Origin: Rhyzopertha dominica
Lineage: Eukaryota; Arthropoda; Insecta; Coleoptera; Bostrichidae
Assembly: GCA_025024175.1 (NCBI GenBank)
Contig: QCXZ01000042.1
Span: 8,449,501-8,513,500 of the forward strand
DNA: 64,000 nt
Reading direction: 5' to 3'
Numbering within the stretch: position 1 is the first letter of the stretch; each line of letters opens with the position of its first letter. This document shows, in pieces, positions 1 through 12,660 of the stretch. The position numbers and the translations under genes are program-made. The notes under the pieces were generated by a model that saw only the letters and a program-made list of their open reading frames with translations, had not been told where the DNA came from and did not search any database.

Positions 1-1780
1 AGACTAAAATTTCAATCTAACTCTGGTCTCGAAAGCCTACGTGCTTACGTAATTACAGATTGCTTTCTTCAAGGGTTTTCCGAAAGTGCAGTTTCAAAAA
101 ACTAGCAACCAAAATCTTCTTTAAGAAGACTTTCCCGATCAGTCTACACAATAACTTTATGCAAAACAAGTTAGCAATGCAAAAAACTGCAGAGTTCAAC
201 TCCTAGTGTCCCACGAACTAACTAGCAAAGACATTTCATTACTGTACAGCTTTTAAAAAGTTTCTTTTTCTCTACCATTGTACGAATTTGAATTCACATT
301 AAAGGTTTAGTAGGTTTTTAGTTTGAATCCATTCCATCCTTTGGCTAAATCCGCAGTCCATTTACAGCTGGAGTAATTCATATATCTAATTAATATTATT
401 TCAATTAAAACCATGTAAAATGTTGGATAATCTTTAGGTGCATACCTACATTGTTTCTTAAAAAAAAACGTTATTTTAACAGAATCGGCTTCAACATTCA
501 GGGTTTTCCTGAAAATACCGAGTAAAATTACTTGACACCCTGGAGCAAAGATGAATTAGCATTTTACATTTAACATACGTTTAACACCAAAATGCCAAAT
601 TAATGCAGTTCTAAACAGATATTTACATTTACATTACATTATTTATAAACAGATACAGACACCACAATATTTTATAACTTTATAACCGATTTTCAATTCG
701 GTCGTTTCAATTTTGCGTCTTTAGCGTAAGACATGTAAGCTAAATCAAAAAGTATTAGAATCATATTTGGAATACTAAACATCCCAAACTTGCCATATTT
801 TGTTGTAATTAATCAAAGAGAGCATTGATTTTCGGTAAAGTATTAACAGAAATATTACTAGAAAGGGTCCGCTATCAACGTGGCGTCACTTTATTCATGT
901 TAATAACAAAAATATTTTGAAAATTTTTTTATCTCTAGGAAAATTATTATAAAGTTTACCCAAAGATATACAGTGTTTACAATCTCTTAGAGTTTTCATT
1001 ATTTAATAAGTTTAGTGTCTCCATATCGTAAAATCAATAGCCATATTCGTCTTCGACATGCTTGAAAAATGTCAAACACAGCGTAGCGTAATAGTGATGG
1101 TAAATAGGCACATACAAAACAGTTCATAAAAAAACCAAGAAATTAGAGAATTTTTGCGCAAACTTACGTAAAGAAAAGATTAGGGACTAGGGTACGACAA
1201 GAAAGTAATTGAAAAGGCATCATCAGTATTATCATAAACGACAAGTCTTAAATTTCGTTGTAGTTTATTTCATAAAAATGTGAAAACTAACATTTTACAA
1301 GAAGCCCAGCGCGCTTTAAATGCTTTATTTAATAATTAATAGAAAAATCACCACTTTATAAAAGACAAAACAGCTTTCAAATAAAAGTTCCATTACATGA
1401 TTTTTTGAATTTCTAACATTCATAGACAGCCGGCACTAAATAGGCAACGAAAATTATTTGGTTATTCGAGTATTCAAGTGAACCAGTAGTTTTTGCAAAG
1501 AAATGAACTTCATTCACACCAATTCTATGTATCTGTGTTGAATACATTTAGTAAATGGCATAAACAAGAAAAAAATTAGTTGGGCAAGTGGGATATCCCT
1601 CTCAACATAATAATCTGCGAAGCTGCACTGAACAAAACACAATATTTGTTGCATTTCTAAGAAATGTACATTTTCTCGTCGTCGCTTAGTCTGTCTATAG
1701 GTCACGTAAAATAACCATTACAGAAAATGAGGAGTTGGTTGCTAATGTCAAGGTCAAATTAAATTTTATGCCTTTCTATA
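1..1780. other. AT-rich DNA, nothing recognised
   Basis: There are long A/T runs and many stop codons in all frames. I found no protein motif, transposon end or structural RNA. The short minus-strand open frame near 1514-1705 has no recognisable motif and is taken as chance. Confidence 0.6.
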
Positions 1781-2160
1781 ATAAGAAAATGCACGTGAGC
1801 CACCTGCGTGTTTTTCTCCACACTCTGTTATCTGATCTTGGTCTATGACTTTGAAGGCGTCGTCCTCGTCATCTCAACTGTCGATAAACGAGAACAGGGC
1901 AAGTAAGTCGAAAATCAGCCCCGAGCGAATGCAAAGCAACGTGTTCATTCATTATCATCAATGGGAATGGTGCGTGTTAACAAGGCTTGGGTGCGCCGTC
2001 GTTTCCAACATATTCAAGAATAGTCCAAGTGCCTATTATGGAATTTAATAACACGACGTGGACTCCTCGTAGTAATTTCCCTCATTGCCTGACAAGGGCA
2101 ACACGTACATTTCCAACTGTGTGTCAGCAGACTTCAGAGTGACAGTGTTGTCGTGAATGC
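1781..2160. promoter_or_regulatory. GC-richer island with E-boxes (candidate cis-element)
   Basis: This block is richer in G+C and CpG than its flanks. It holds CACGTG at 1792-1797 and CACCTG at 1801-1806, both E-box forms bound by bHLH or zinc-finger factors. The short open frame 1845-2048 is low-complexity at its start (serine run) and matches no family I know. A non-coding regulatory block or an unrecognised exon is possible. The call rests only on composition and motif spacing. Confidence 0.25.
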
Positions 2161-4420
2161 TACCAATTACGAAGCTCTAATGAATTAACCGAAGCACGCA
2201 GATGAACAACAGTGATTTTGATATAGATCAACTTTTTATGTTTTACATCCATAGTTGGGTATTTTTGAAAACATCATAAAGAGCATTGGAATATGGCCTT
2301 AAACGCATATCACTTACCTACTTCCAATATTTTATTTGATGTAATTACTTTAAAAATTCACACTATTTTCGAAACGAAGAAATTTTCGGTGAAAACAGCC
2401 TCTTATTGTGACGTCATTTCGCATACGATAATGGTGTTCTCAGTTTATAAACATAACTAACAGTTAAAAAATGGAATGAACTCAACCAAATGGTGTGTAT
2501 TGCTTTTCAATAGGTTTTGTTTGTTTAGTGTTGCAGTGCAGGTGAGTTTTTGCAACACTCAACCAAAGCACCGCTAGCACTTTTATTTTTATACAGCATG
2601 TCATATCGGGACATTTTTCCGGTTTCGGTAAAATAATAAAATTAATCAAAATCGTAAATATACTAATCTGAGCGCCTATTATTATTTTAATCCGACAATA
2701 TCAGAGCTTGTTTTACTGTATAAAGTGTCAATACGTAATAATATGACGGTCCTCTATTTATAACGGCAAAAGCATCTACCAATGTGACCACGTTTTCTGA
2801 TCTACACTTACCCAGCTGTCTTATATCAAAGACTAATGAATTGAGAAATGCACTTTTAGTATAATTTCAAGTGGTGGCATAACAAGCTTTAGAAATGTAA
2901 AGTAAGAGTGAACATGTACCTCATAAAAATAGAATTTTAATAGTTGTAATGCGGAATTAAATTAAGGGTTGTTTTAACCCGGAAGATTTTTAAAACATTC
3001 GTTCTTCTGGTTGTCATAAAACTTTATGATGTACCCTTGACTACTGAAATCTACAGGCATTATCGTAAAAACTTTCACTATTAAATTTATTAAACACGGT
3101 ATGACTTTATTACAATTGTAGGTAACTGCTTCAGGGTCAGGTTAGTCTCATTTAGCAATGTCAGTTATAGTTCGATTGATACCACTATGGCAACTTCTTT
3201 TCTAGTGGCATAAAAATAGTAAGCATATCAATAATATTTCATTCAAGTTTGGCATCGTCCAATTTTGTATCAAAAACCACGATCATATTATAATGATTCA
3301 AATAGCACATAGCAAATACTTTAAAAGTTACAAGCAAAGTAAGTAAACATGAATACAATAAACAGAACATGTAAAAACAGAGCATTCGTTATACGTTAAC
3401 CAAAAATTCGCTCTATAAATGCGTTACTAATTAGAAATTGTTTAACACCACACTTGAACTTATTGAACACTTTCAATAGCTATTGTGTGGTCTGAAAAAT
3501 TATTATACATTAACCTACACCAGTATGCTTTATGGTACATATGGCTTCCATGTAGTATGCAATATTCATACCTCATACCTCAACCATTTGGACATCGCGG
3601 ACTTAATTCTAGAACATATTGATGTAGCAAAATTTAATGATGATACAGCAACAGAGGATTCATTTGCATAAGTTAATACAGGGCCAGGGTTAACATATAT
3701 TGGAAGATCACAAATAGGTAAGGTTACTCCTCCTCCCTCACCCTTAGTATGTCAGTGGTCAGGTCAAATCGCGTTCTTTTCCAAAATTTGTTCAAGAAGC
3801 TAAAATTTTAGTTTTTTCTATATTGTTTTACGACCATCAAGTGGTAAAAATGTCAGTTCTTAGTGTTGTAGTTCACATTAACTATAAACAGTCAAAAGGC
3901 CACATTTGTGTATAATCTTGTCTTTCAAGCTGTGCTAAAATTGTATAATATGTGCCATCGAAGTGCTTGATTGTCATTTCAAAAATTGATTTTATCACTA
4001 TGAAAATCGACCACAATGTGCAATTACAATGAGCTGTACCCTCAGAGCAAGTTACCTAGTTAACAAAATGCGATTATATTTTACCCAACAATATATTATA
4101 TATTATACAAGACAATTTTTTGACAAACGGCTAATCGGGTTTGCAATCAGGTTGATTTCTACCATAATATTTGCTATTAATTAAACACCAGGCGCGTGAG
4201 AACTGCATATAAATATTAGCGTGCTAATCTATTATGTAACAATATTAATTATACAATTACAACCCATTTCAGAAAAATTTTGTTCACAAAAATGAAAACC
4301 AGGTATATTTCCTAGACGAGAAATTTATTATGGCGACGACAGGTTTGTAAACCTGCCGACAACAAAAACAAATCTGCCTCCAATCGAAAGAAACAAACAA
4401 AAAACGAGGAAGTCAATCTG
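2161..4420. other. AT-rich DNA, nothing recognised
   Basis: No gene or element is recognisable. There is a CRE-like GACGTCA inside an otherwise AT-rich stretch near 2410 and an A/T-only palindromic patch near 4090. Short frames such as 3483-3671 carry no motif. Confidence 0.55.
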
Positions 4421-4930
4421 ATTCCCGTCGCTCTTTTAACACCTAAATTACCTACTCCGCTTCTGGCCAACCTGAATGAGACGGATTCACCGAAACCCGC
4501 CGAAATTAGTTCGATTGTTGTTCCGCCGCTTTCGCTCCGTTCATTAGGCCCGACTACCCGCATTTAATTAGTACAGTTCGAATATGCACAAAACAAGCCG
4601 TACGTGAAACCTGTTCTACTATGTTATGAAATTAGGCGTGAAACAAACGGTCAATTAAACCGGCAACAATGTGCTTTTAATGGGGTAATTTTTGACCACG
4701 GCGGCATCGCTCGCGGATCGAGACAGTTTAATCGATTTCTCATTGTGCGGGATCGCCCCGATCCTTTTCTAGGTTAATTCGCGAGCTGTTTTGATTGCGA
4801 ATGGCATTCGGCTTCCTTTCGGGAGCATCTGCGGGTCGGCGGAAATGAGAAAATTGATGGGGATTTCAAACTAACATTCCGCGATGGACGAAAGAGTCGG
4901 AAATTACAGGAAAATGCCAATCACGAATTA
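4421..4930. promoter_or_regulatory. GC-richer island with homeodomain-type sites (candidate cis-element)
   Basis: This is a sharply bounded, CpG-containing block between AT-rich flanks. It contains TTAATTAG near 4564 and several TAAT/ATTA cores among G+C-rich runs, a composition typical of conserved non-coding elements around insect developmental genes. A minus-strand open frame at 4312-4563 crosses the edge and resembles no known protein. Cross-species conservation cannot be judged here. Confidence 0.3.
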
Positions 4931-5060
4931 ACTGGAACAAGCACTAACACAAACAGCAACTATAGCAAATTAAAGAATGCTGATGAGGCAAATTTCGACA
5001 AATTTGATATATATAGGTGACTCATTTTATGGTATTCTGCTGAAACAGAAACATGGTCGA

Positions 5061-5445
5061 TTCCTGCTGCAGCAAGAAATTCAGTAGTTGGCTTTGGATT
5101 GATATTGAAATATAAGCTATTGCATTTGAAGCTTGCCGTAGGTGCTTGTTTAACAACAGCTCATATAATAGTTACGTATTTTGGCAGCTAAGCTGCCATC
5201 TTCAGTACATGTAGAGCAACTATTTCAAATACTTGGCTTTCTCTGAGAATTTAGTCAGCAGAATATCACATCAAACAAATATTTCAAGTAGTCGCTCTAC
5301 TTCTGCTAAAGATGACAGCTTAGCTGCCGAAATTCCTGCTGCAGCAGGAAACAGTGGTGTTGGCTCTGGGTTGATATTGAAATCAAAGCAATTGAAGCTC
5401 GCTGCAGGTGCCTGACTAGCAGCAGCCCATATGGTAGTTGTTGAT
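5061..5445. repeat. Spaced direct duplication (two units of about 115 bp) with associated hairpins
   Basis: Unit A (5061-5175) and unit B (5333-5445) share the order TTCCTGCTGCAGCA, GTTGGCT, TTGATATTGAAAT, GAAGCT and AGGTGC, so they are diverged copies of one sequence. Between them lie two stem-loops built on the same palindromic core AGCTTAGCT / AGCTAAGCT: one on the minus strand at 5182-5206, one on the plus strand at 5307-5334. The reading frames over the units translate to an alanine-rich string with no known motif. The arrangement suggests a decayed transposon or its tail. Confidence 0.5.
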
Positions 5446-8400
5446 CTTCCTGCTGCTATAATTCGGATCACTAAATTGGTGATAGCTTTTGGTACTTAGA
5501 CGATGCTCATTGGAAGATATGTCTGAAACACGATGCCCTTTGTCCTTTGTTCGTTCACAAAACACTGAGGTTATCTCGATTAAAATTATGCTAGATTAGA
5601 CATTGGGTCCACTGAAGTGAATTTTTCAGGTGAAGCTGTACATTAGCAGTAACTAGAAGACCTGAAGGTTGCTGCGCCAAGACATAAGTCCAGATCAGTC
5701 ATGTATTTATAATATATTCTTACCTGGAAGGAACTACACGTGGAAAGCACTTTGACACAGGATTAATAATATACAACTTCCAGGTACTAAATAGTCTGGA
5801 ATAATCGGAAGAGATCCAGCAACCCATTCAATAATTTCAGAACTTGCAACTTCATCAAAAATAAGAACCGCAGCAGCTTTTTCTATATCGGATAAACTTC
5901 AATGATTAAAATAGCTGCCTGAAAATACATTCATCATATTCATTCGCGCAAGACACTCAAATTAGCATCATCAGGTGGGTGGATCCGCTGGTCTAGACAA
6001 CGCTGCCGTCTTATTTGAGAACCCATGCCACTAGATTAATTAGTCACTTTGGCTAAATAAATTTTACGCCTCATCGCCATATTGTTCGCTTACCCAGCGT
6101 TTAACGCGTCAGTAAATCTGAATGCCAGTGTTACGCGGATATGCCTTCTACCAAATGTTGAAGTAGATGAGAAGGAGTCAAGTACATTAAAATAAATGAA
6201 GGGGCTTTTGGGAGTGAACGAACCTAAGAAAGTTATCGGACTATTCTTTTGGTCGTTTGAAAAAGCAAAAAGCATGCTATGTTGCTGTAAAGTGTAACTA
6301 CCTTAGTTTGAAGGAAAATAAGGTAATGTGTTAAAATATCAAGTGGTTAAGGATTTTCTTCGCCAGCTTCAGACAACAATCGAAAGTGTTCAAGTCATAT
6401 TTTACATTATAACACAAGGAACCTGTCTGTTAGTTGGTTTGTCACCTGTTCCTTACTTGAAGGCAAAGAGAGATCTAAGAAACTAAAGTTCTTGGTGATA
6501 ACTTGTCTAGCCACTTGAGCAAAAAGGTTGGCTCAGAAATACGACATTCGATTTTGTTGTCCAATTCAACTCACTTGCTGCAGCCGCTTAATGTAGCCCT
6601 CCAGAGGTGGAATGAAAATTTTAGTAACTGCAATCACCTGTTAATAGGCCATCACAACTCCTAACCAAAGACCTAATATTTCTGCATAACATAGGGCTAA
6701 TGTGATTTGATTAAATATTGTATTGGTTCCTAATACAGCAATAAATCATCCGGACAACAGAACTTCTGGAGGAGCTTACAGACAAAACAATCGACATTTA
6801 AGTGATGTTTATGTTGGTTTAAAACCAGTTAGCTGCACATTTAGAAGATTTGATCTACTTTTGTTTCAAAAAAGGGGCTTTTTTTAGTTAAACAGTTTTT
6901 TCATTACATTTACAGTTTTTGCAATGAATTNTGGTGGATGACTAAAAAACGTCATTTGTTCCTTGTTCAACGACAGTATCGCTGTAACTTTAAAAATATG
7001 CTTAACTATAAGGTAACTCTGAACACTCAATTATTAATTTCCTTAATTAATAACCGAAGATCAATAATCTACATGACCAATCTTATGGTATGAAAAGAAT
7101 ATATGTCATTGTGGTAATAACTATTAATCCAAGCCAATAACTACATTGGGTATGTAAAGCCTAATATTTGAAACGAAACTGATATCCAGCGTTTTGTGAA
7201 TTTGCAGATACTTGCCACCTGGGCTCGTTTTGGGTTTTTGTACCTAGGTGTTTGCTCTAATAAAACAACGATTTACAAGTCAAAACTGAAGACATATTTC
7301 TTTTCCAAGTTAGATCCAATGATTTTAGGATCATAATACTGATCTAGAGAGGTAGAAACCAGGCACAACAACAAAATTCTAAGCGCCATGCGCCAAGGTT
7401 AGAACTTATGAACAGTAACAGAGCTTTGCTTTTATGGGCACTGCTTCATCTGTTTCAAACGATCTTATTGTTATGCCGCATCCGTCCACACAAACACGAC
7501 GTTGCTCGGTAAAAATCTCTCTCCCGGCAAAACTATGATAAATGGACGTCATTAATGTCACCGTGTACAAACAAATTAGTATGTCTTCGCGGCAACAACA
7601 GATGATGTACCCACACAACCATATACGTCGGTGCAGGAAACGAGAAAGCTCTCCAAGCACTATTGTAGTGTGTAGTACTGTTTATGGTACTCTACAACAC
7701 GGCAACGTTGTAGAAACATGCGTAAGCATCTGCTGAAAATCAAATTTAAAAACGTTGAAAATTTGTGGTTTCTGCACTAAATAACGAAAAAAACAACATG
7801 AGTGATAGTAGAAAATAAAAACAAGGCGCCTTTTCCGGTTAGAAGAATCATTCCAGGAAATTGCATAATTGTCTCGAAGGCACAGGTGTATATTCCACTT
7901 ACGCCCAGACGTCTAACAACACAACCTTGCAACTTTTAGCCCACAGCAGATTCACTTTAAGTAGATTAACATTTTCACGTCTTGGTTGAGTGCCGTGGGT
8001 GGGGCCCGGGACCTTTTTAACACCTGGTCCTCGCTGCAGGAAGACGCGTACTACTTCTCATCTTTATGGATGCAATAGCAGGCGCATTAACCGAATCACA
8101 TATATTACGTATTTCACGCATTCGCCGGGTTGTAGATGCGGGACCACCTGTTGTTGGAATGCCGGATGCTATCGGGTAATGAATGAAGCGTTGTATTTAN
8201 GCCAAATCGGTTTCTAATGGCAGTGACAGCAGAAGCAAAAACATCATTATTTTGCTTTCTTATATTTAACATCTTTCTTGTGTCGTAATCAACCAAAACA
8301 TCTGCAGGCTTTAGTTTAGTGGCTGTTGTTGGTAACTTGACCTTTAGACAGTTGTGTTGGTGTTTTCCTCACAAATATCTCTGAATCTTTTCATACTTTG

Positions 8401-8930
8401 ATCTCAGCTGAAGTTGGATGGGTTCTTCTGGACCTCAATGGCTTTCAAGACTATGTCGAACACGTCTAAATGTAAAAGCAAACGGCTGTCTACAGAGAAA
8501 GAAGTACGGAGAAGTAGAAGTTATTACTTGGTGCTATGAATCAGTTTTTGTTGTTGTTGTTGTTAGAATTATTATTGTTTCTTTTGCTACTTGTTTTATG
8601 ACATTTTCATTCGTTTTTTCGTATAAGATGTTAGGAGTGAAATAATTATAAAGAAATATAGGTAGTCCACAAATGACAAAATTTGCTATACTGGCATGTA
8701 TATTATGTATTAAAGGTATATACCTTGTTAGCCTACTATTCACTCTTTCTTACTGTATCTTTAATCTTCTAGTATAAAAAATTTTGATTATTTTGGAAGG
8801 CGGCTACACTTGTATTAGATTGTTGTCGCATTTTTCCGCGCCAACTCTGGTAGAAATTAACCTGCAGAAAAACTGGCTAGTCTTGTGTTCTCTGCAGATT
8901 CAAAGGTGCATTCATTGTGAAACATCCTGA
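5446..8930. other. Mostly AT-rich DNA with a GC-richer patch, no gene recognised
   Basis: No domain is recognisable. A GC-richer patch covers about 7400-8180 and contains short overlapping frames on both strands, none with a motif. Single unresolved bases (N) occur at 6931 and near 8200. A GTT/TTG-rich simple stretch lies near 8550-8580. Confidence 0.5.
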
Positions 8931-8944
8931 ATCAATTAGGTAGT

Positions 8945-10180
8945 TCACAAAAATTCGCCAACAACATTTTAACACAATTAATTAAATGCCACTCTAAATA
9001 GGGCATGAAGAATTCCCTAGGTTTCGCGAACAGGGTAAAAGAGTTATCACTACCAAAGAACGCTATTCTTGTGTCTTTTGATGTGTCTAATCTTTTCACT
9101 TCTATTCCCCTAAATGAACTTTTAACAATCCTCAAATATAAGATAGAGAGCTGCCACCTATCAAACACAGAAAAAAACTGAACTACTGCATATTGTGGAA
9201 ATTTGCATAGATCAAAGTTATTTTACGTTCAATGACACATTCTACAAGCAAGACGATGGGCTGCCAATGGGTTCACCTTTATCTCCAGTCTTGGCCGAAA
9301 TTTTCATGCCAAATTTCGAAGAGAAGCTTTTTGCAAAGAAAAATGAAATTATTAAAAATGTATTATTCTGGACTAGATATGTTGATGATATTTTTTGTAT
9401 TTGGACGGGAACTGACAGGCAGTTGGATGTATTATTAAAATTTTTAAATACAACAATTAAAAAAATTCAATTTACCCTAGAAAAAGAAAAGGATGGATTT
9501 CTTCATTTTCTGGACTTATCGATGTCGGTAAAAAATAGTAAAATTGACTTTGAAATTTATAGAAAACCAACACAGTCAGATCTTATAATCCCGACTTCCT
9601 CAAATCAATCATTACATATTAATTCCGTGTTTTATAGTTTAATAAACAGGCTAATAAATATACCACTTAGAAAATAAAGTACTTAAAAAGCAATATAAAG
9701 TTAGAATACAAAGAATACTGTACAATACTAACATCGATGANGAAGAACATATTTTCGCCGCAGTAAATTATGTTAAAGGAGTTAGTGTTTCTGTTAAAAA
9801 TATGCTGAATAGGTTCGGAATAAAAGCAGTAGGTCTATTACCAATAAGCCAACATCCAATAAATTGAACAAAAACGGTATTTACCAAATATAATGGAATA
9901 TACATGGAACAATCAGGTTGAGCTATTAAAAACATATTTAAAGAACATGTTGCGAATATAAATTCAAACAAAAGCACAACAGGTTTTGCTGACCATTGGA
10001 TAAAAAATAACCATTTCTTAGATGAAAACGACATCATTGCGAAAGGAAAGGTAAGAAAATAAACCTTTTAGAACATTTGGAAACTAAAAAAGCTCAGCAT
10101 CGGAAAAAACATTTAGCAAATACACAAATAGAAATTTCCACATCCAGTACGTTTGTGATATTGCCGAAATAAGACGGCCT
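8945..10180 (+). pseudogene. Penelope-like element: broken reverse transcriptase plus decayed GIY-YIG endonuclease
   Basis: PLEs move by target-primed reverse transcription with an RT and a C-terminal GIY-YIG nuclease. Near 9065-9120 the plus strand reads VSFDVSNLFTSIP, the first RT Asp block. After a frameshift an open stretch (9195-9677, 160 aa) carries GLPMGSPLSPVLAEIFM and YVDDIF (catalytic YVDD at 9378-9389), then FLHFLDL and YRKPTQSD. After the stop at about 9675 the frame changes again. A linker resembling VNYVKGVSVSVKNMLNRFG follows near 9765-9820, then NGIYQI, FKEHVANIN, TGFADHWIKNNH and LLEHLETKKA across about 9870-10100, the pattern of a GIY-YIG domain that has lost the YIG strand. 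Several frameshifts and one N (9741) make it inactive. It is 5'-truncated, and no terminal repeats were found. Confidence 0.88.
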
Positions 10181-10404
10181 TCAACTATACTTTACAACTC
10201 CTGTAAATAAGGGGACGTAAATAAAATTCTGCACATGAAGTCACTCCTAAAAACCCTTCAAACGATTGAACATCAGAAGGCAACTCGAATAGCGTGTTTA
10301 ATCCTATTCTTATTCATAAAAGAATTGAAAAATATGTGTGAGTTTAAATCTATCGTTTCTATCAAAAATTCGTTGTATTTCATACAGATGGTAAAAACAT
10401 CACA

Positions 10405-10599
10405 TTGGAGGACATTTATGAATGCTTCTTTTCTTTTCAAATGTCTTTCATTACTTGTGCCTTATCTTATCCCTGGGATCTCCTAATCAAGTACACACTC
10501 GACCATGACAGTGTGTATGTGATAGATCGACATATAAAGTTTATTGTAGAACTGGAGAAGGACAGATGTCTACCACTTTTGGATAACTTAATAACTTGA
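10405..10599 (+). pseudogene. Short Penelope-like RT fragment
   Basis: In one open frame the end reads HIKFIVELEKDRCLPLLDNL, which corresponds to the PLE RT block usually read as IKFTVE-EKD--LPFLD downstream of YVDD. The upstream residues of the same frame are less clear, and the frame stops at 10599. It lies about 300 bp after the larger PLE copy but repeats an RT region that copy already contains, so it is probably a separate insertion or a rearranged piece. Confidence 0.6.
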
Positions 10600-11030
10600 A
10601 GGTCGTGAGAGAATTTTCCGGTACTTTAGTTTTTGTTTAACAACATAATATTTTTGCCATTATTAGAGAACCACAAGGATAAGTTGAATTATAAGAAACA
10701 GTCACTGAAAAATGGTATTAGTTGTAGGAAATTCGCCAAAAAAATATCTGCTGAAATTTATGTCAGTAGAAATAAGAACATGAGTACTGATGGTGGTCTA
10801 TTGCCACATTCTATCTGGTAGGCAGCAGTAAATTAGCATCTGAAGTGTGGTCAAATGAAATAAAACCACCAAACTATAATATATATTACTATTTAAGGCC
10901 CACAGTCTGAAGTCGTTATCAAAAAAATGCAATGCTGTTACGTGAAATTAACTAAACAACTCCCGGGGAAGAAAAACTTTTACAACTATTAAAAGTTTTC
11001 TTGTTAGCATCAGTCGTCGGCCGTCAAGAG
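10600..11030. other. AT-rich DNA, nothing recognised
   Basis: A 62-codon open frame at 10633-10821 is lysine/asparagine-rich and has no motif. It may be further PLE debris, but I cannot show that. Confidence 0.4.
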
Positions 11031-11790
11031 TTACAGCTACTGCAGCAGCACTCGTTTCCAATCAGAAGCACTTCTTCGCGCTTAATTATCCCAAACAATC
11101 CACACACAACGCATTGAACATTTATCATGCACGCGAATCAAACGGAATTATTTCATTACAAAAGATATATCCAGCATTCGACTCGTAAAACCAATTCAAC
11201 AATCGTATCCATCACCTGTTGCATTCATCACGCGTAACTTCACACTATCAATCGGCAGAAATCCACCATACACACCGCATCCGCAAGATGCTGCTTGCCT
11301 GTCCCGACCATCTTGACCATTATGCCGCGACGTTAATTCGTCCTTAAGAGCTGAAATTGTTTCCAGCCAACAGCAAATCCTCAGCGCCACATGTCTAATG
11401 AACGAGCGCGGTTCGAAAATCGGAAATCACCGCTAGCTACGCCAATTTGCGATTATGTTTGAAATATTGTTCAAAAGTCCGTTAACGTGGCGGTGCAGCA
11501 ATTACCACTTTCCTTCGTTAAGGCGAAAACTTGTAAATTGCGACGGAATCGGAGACTCAAAGGTCACCTGCCGTGCTGTGGGTCTAGGTAAAATGTGTCG
11601 GGTCAGTGGAGTTTCAGTAGTAGTACGGTAAGTGCCCCGCAAATTATCCTTGCACGAACGAGGATTTCTCTAAAACAAGATATCGTGCACCGCACCGGGC
11701 GGACGAAAGTTTTTGCGATCACGCGCGAACCAAATCAGTTTGACAGCACCCCGGCTTCGGTTAGCAGGGACCTAATTATTCCTCCATAAT
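11031..11790. promoter_or_regulatory. GC-richer island (candidate conserved non-coding block)
   Basis: About 750 bp with clearly higher G+C and CpG content than the surroundings and with short overlapping frames on both strands (11196-11390 minus, 11595-11789 plus) that show no protein family signature. Open frames in such blocks are expected from composition alone. Candidate enhancer, promoter or unrecognised exon; I cannot separate these. Confidence 0.28.
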
Positions 11791-12365
11791 GCACGTCAAT
11801 AAAATTTATATCTTTGTTCTTAAACAAAATTATGAATTGAATACTTTTATGCATCATAATGCGCTAGTTAAGGTGTAGCAGCTAAACTAATTGTAGCATT
11901 GCGTGCTTTCGGAACCCTCATTTCGTTAAATTGAAACTGTAGCAAAGAGAAAAATCCAGTGATTCGAAATTCTAGATAAAGCACTATGATGTAGATTCTG
12001 AGCATAGAGTGTATTATGAGTAGAACGATTTTTTTTCTATAGTTTCCATGTTTTTGTGGCTTTTCCGTGTTTTGAATTCCTTAAAATTTCTAAAATTTAA
12101 AACAAATGTCTGTATAATGTACTATAGTGAATAATGTAATACTATCTAAAGCTCTCCTGTCAAATAACAATTGAAATTAAAGACGCTGTATAAAAATGTA
12201 TCATTTCAGCGAACTTAAATTATCCAACTTCCAACTTATTTGCATATTAACAACCAGTACTTACACACAAATTAATAGTTTACATATAGGTTACCCACAA
12301 TCCCTCTTTCACAGAATTATACATAAATAATTTTGTAACAAATATATAAAAATGAAAAAAAATAA
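11791..12365. other. AT-rich DNA, nothing recognised
   Basis: No motif, repeat end or coding signature was found. Confidence 0.55.
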
Positions 12366-12369
12366 ACAA

Positions 12370-12660
12370 GTTAAAGATATCCATCTTTGGGCAAGATACG
12401 AAGACAACATTTCTTGCATTTGGTTATAAAACCTTAGATCAATCTTTAAATCAGCTAAACGATTTCTTATACCTCACCATAACCAAGAATCTACGGAAAA
12501 CTAAAATCAATTTACAGTGATAAATGTGTCACCCTTAAAAAATACACAGATTTCGAAAATGCATTGGAAATTATTTAACAATTTAAAATTAACCGTGATT
12601 TGGACTTTGCAAGGCGAGATAAAGTGCTGAAGAGTAAACAATCAAAATTAATTTAATCTC
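12370..12660 (+). pseudogene. Penelope-like RT fragment with a mutated catalytic box
   Basis: The plus strand reads WARYEDNISCIW at about 12388-12423. It aligns with the PLE motif in which YVDD sits between R and a F-C-I-W block, but here the box at 12397-12408 is Y-E-D-N. After a stop and a frame change, FLYLTITKNLRKTKINLQ (about 12463-12520) matches the following FLDLTI...KIN strand. Stops and shifts show it is dead. Only about 250 bp is recognisable. Confidence 0.65.

Noticed and set aside
8114..8296. Minus-strand frame as part of a Harbinger Myb/SANT-like protein
   Set aside because: A few residues looked similar in another frame, but no ordered motif could be supported.
8932..9168. 78-codon minus-strand frame
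   Set aside because: Antisense shadow of the PLE RT motif-A region on the plus strand.
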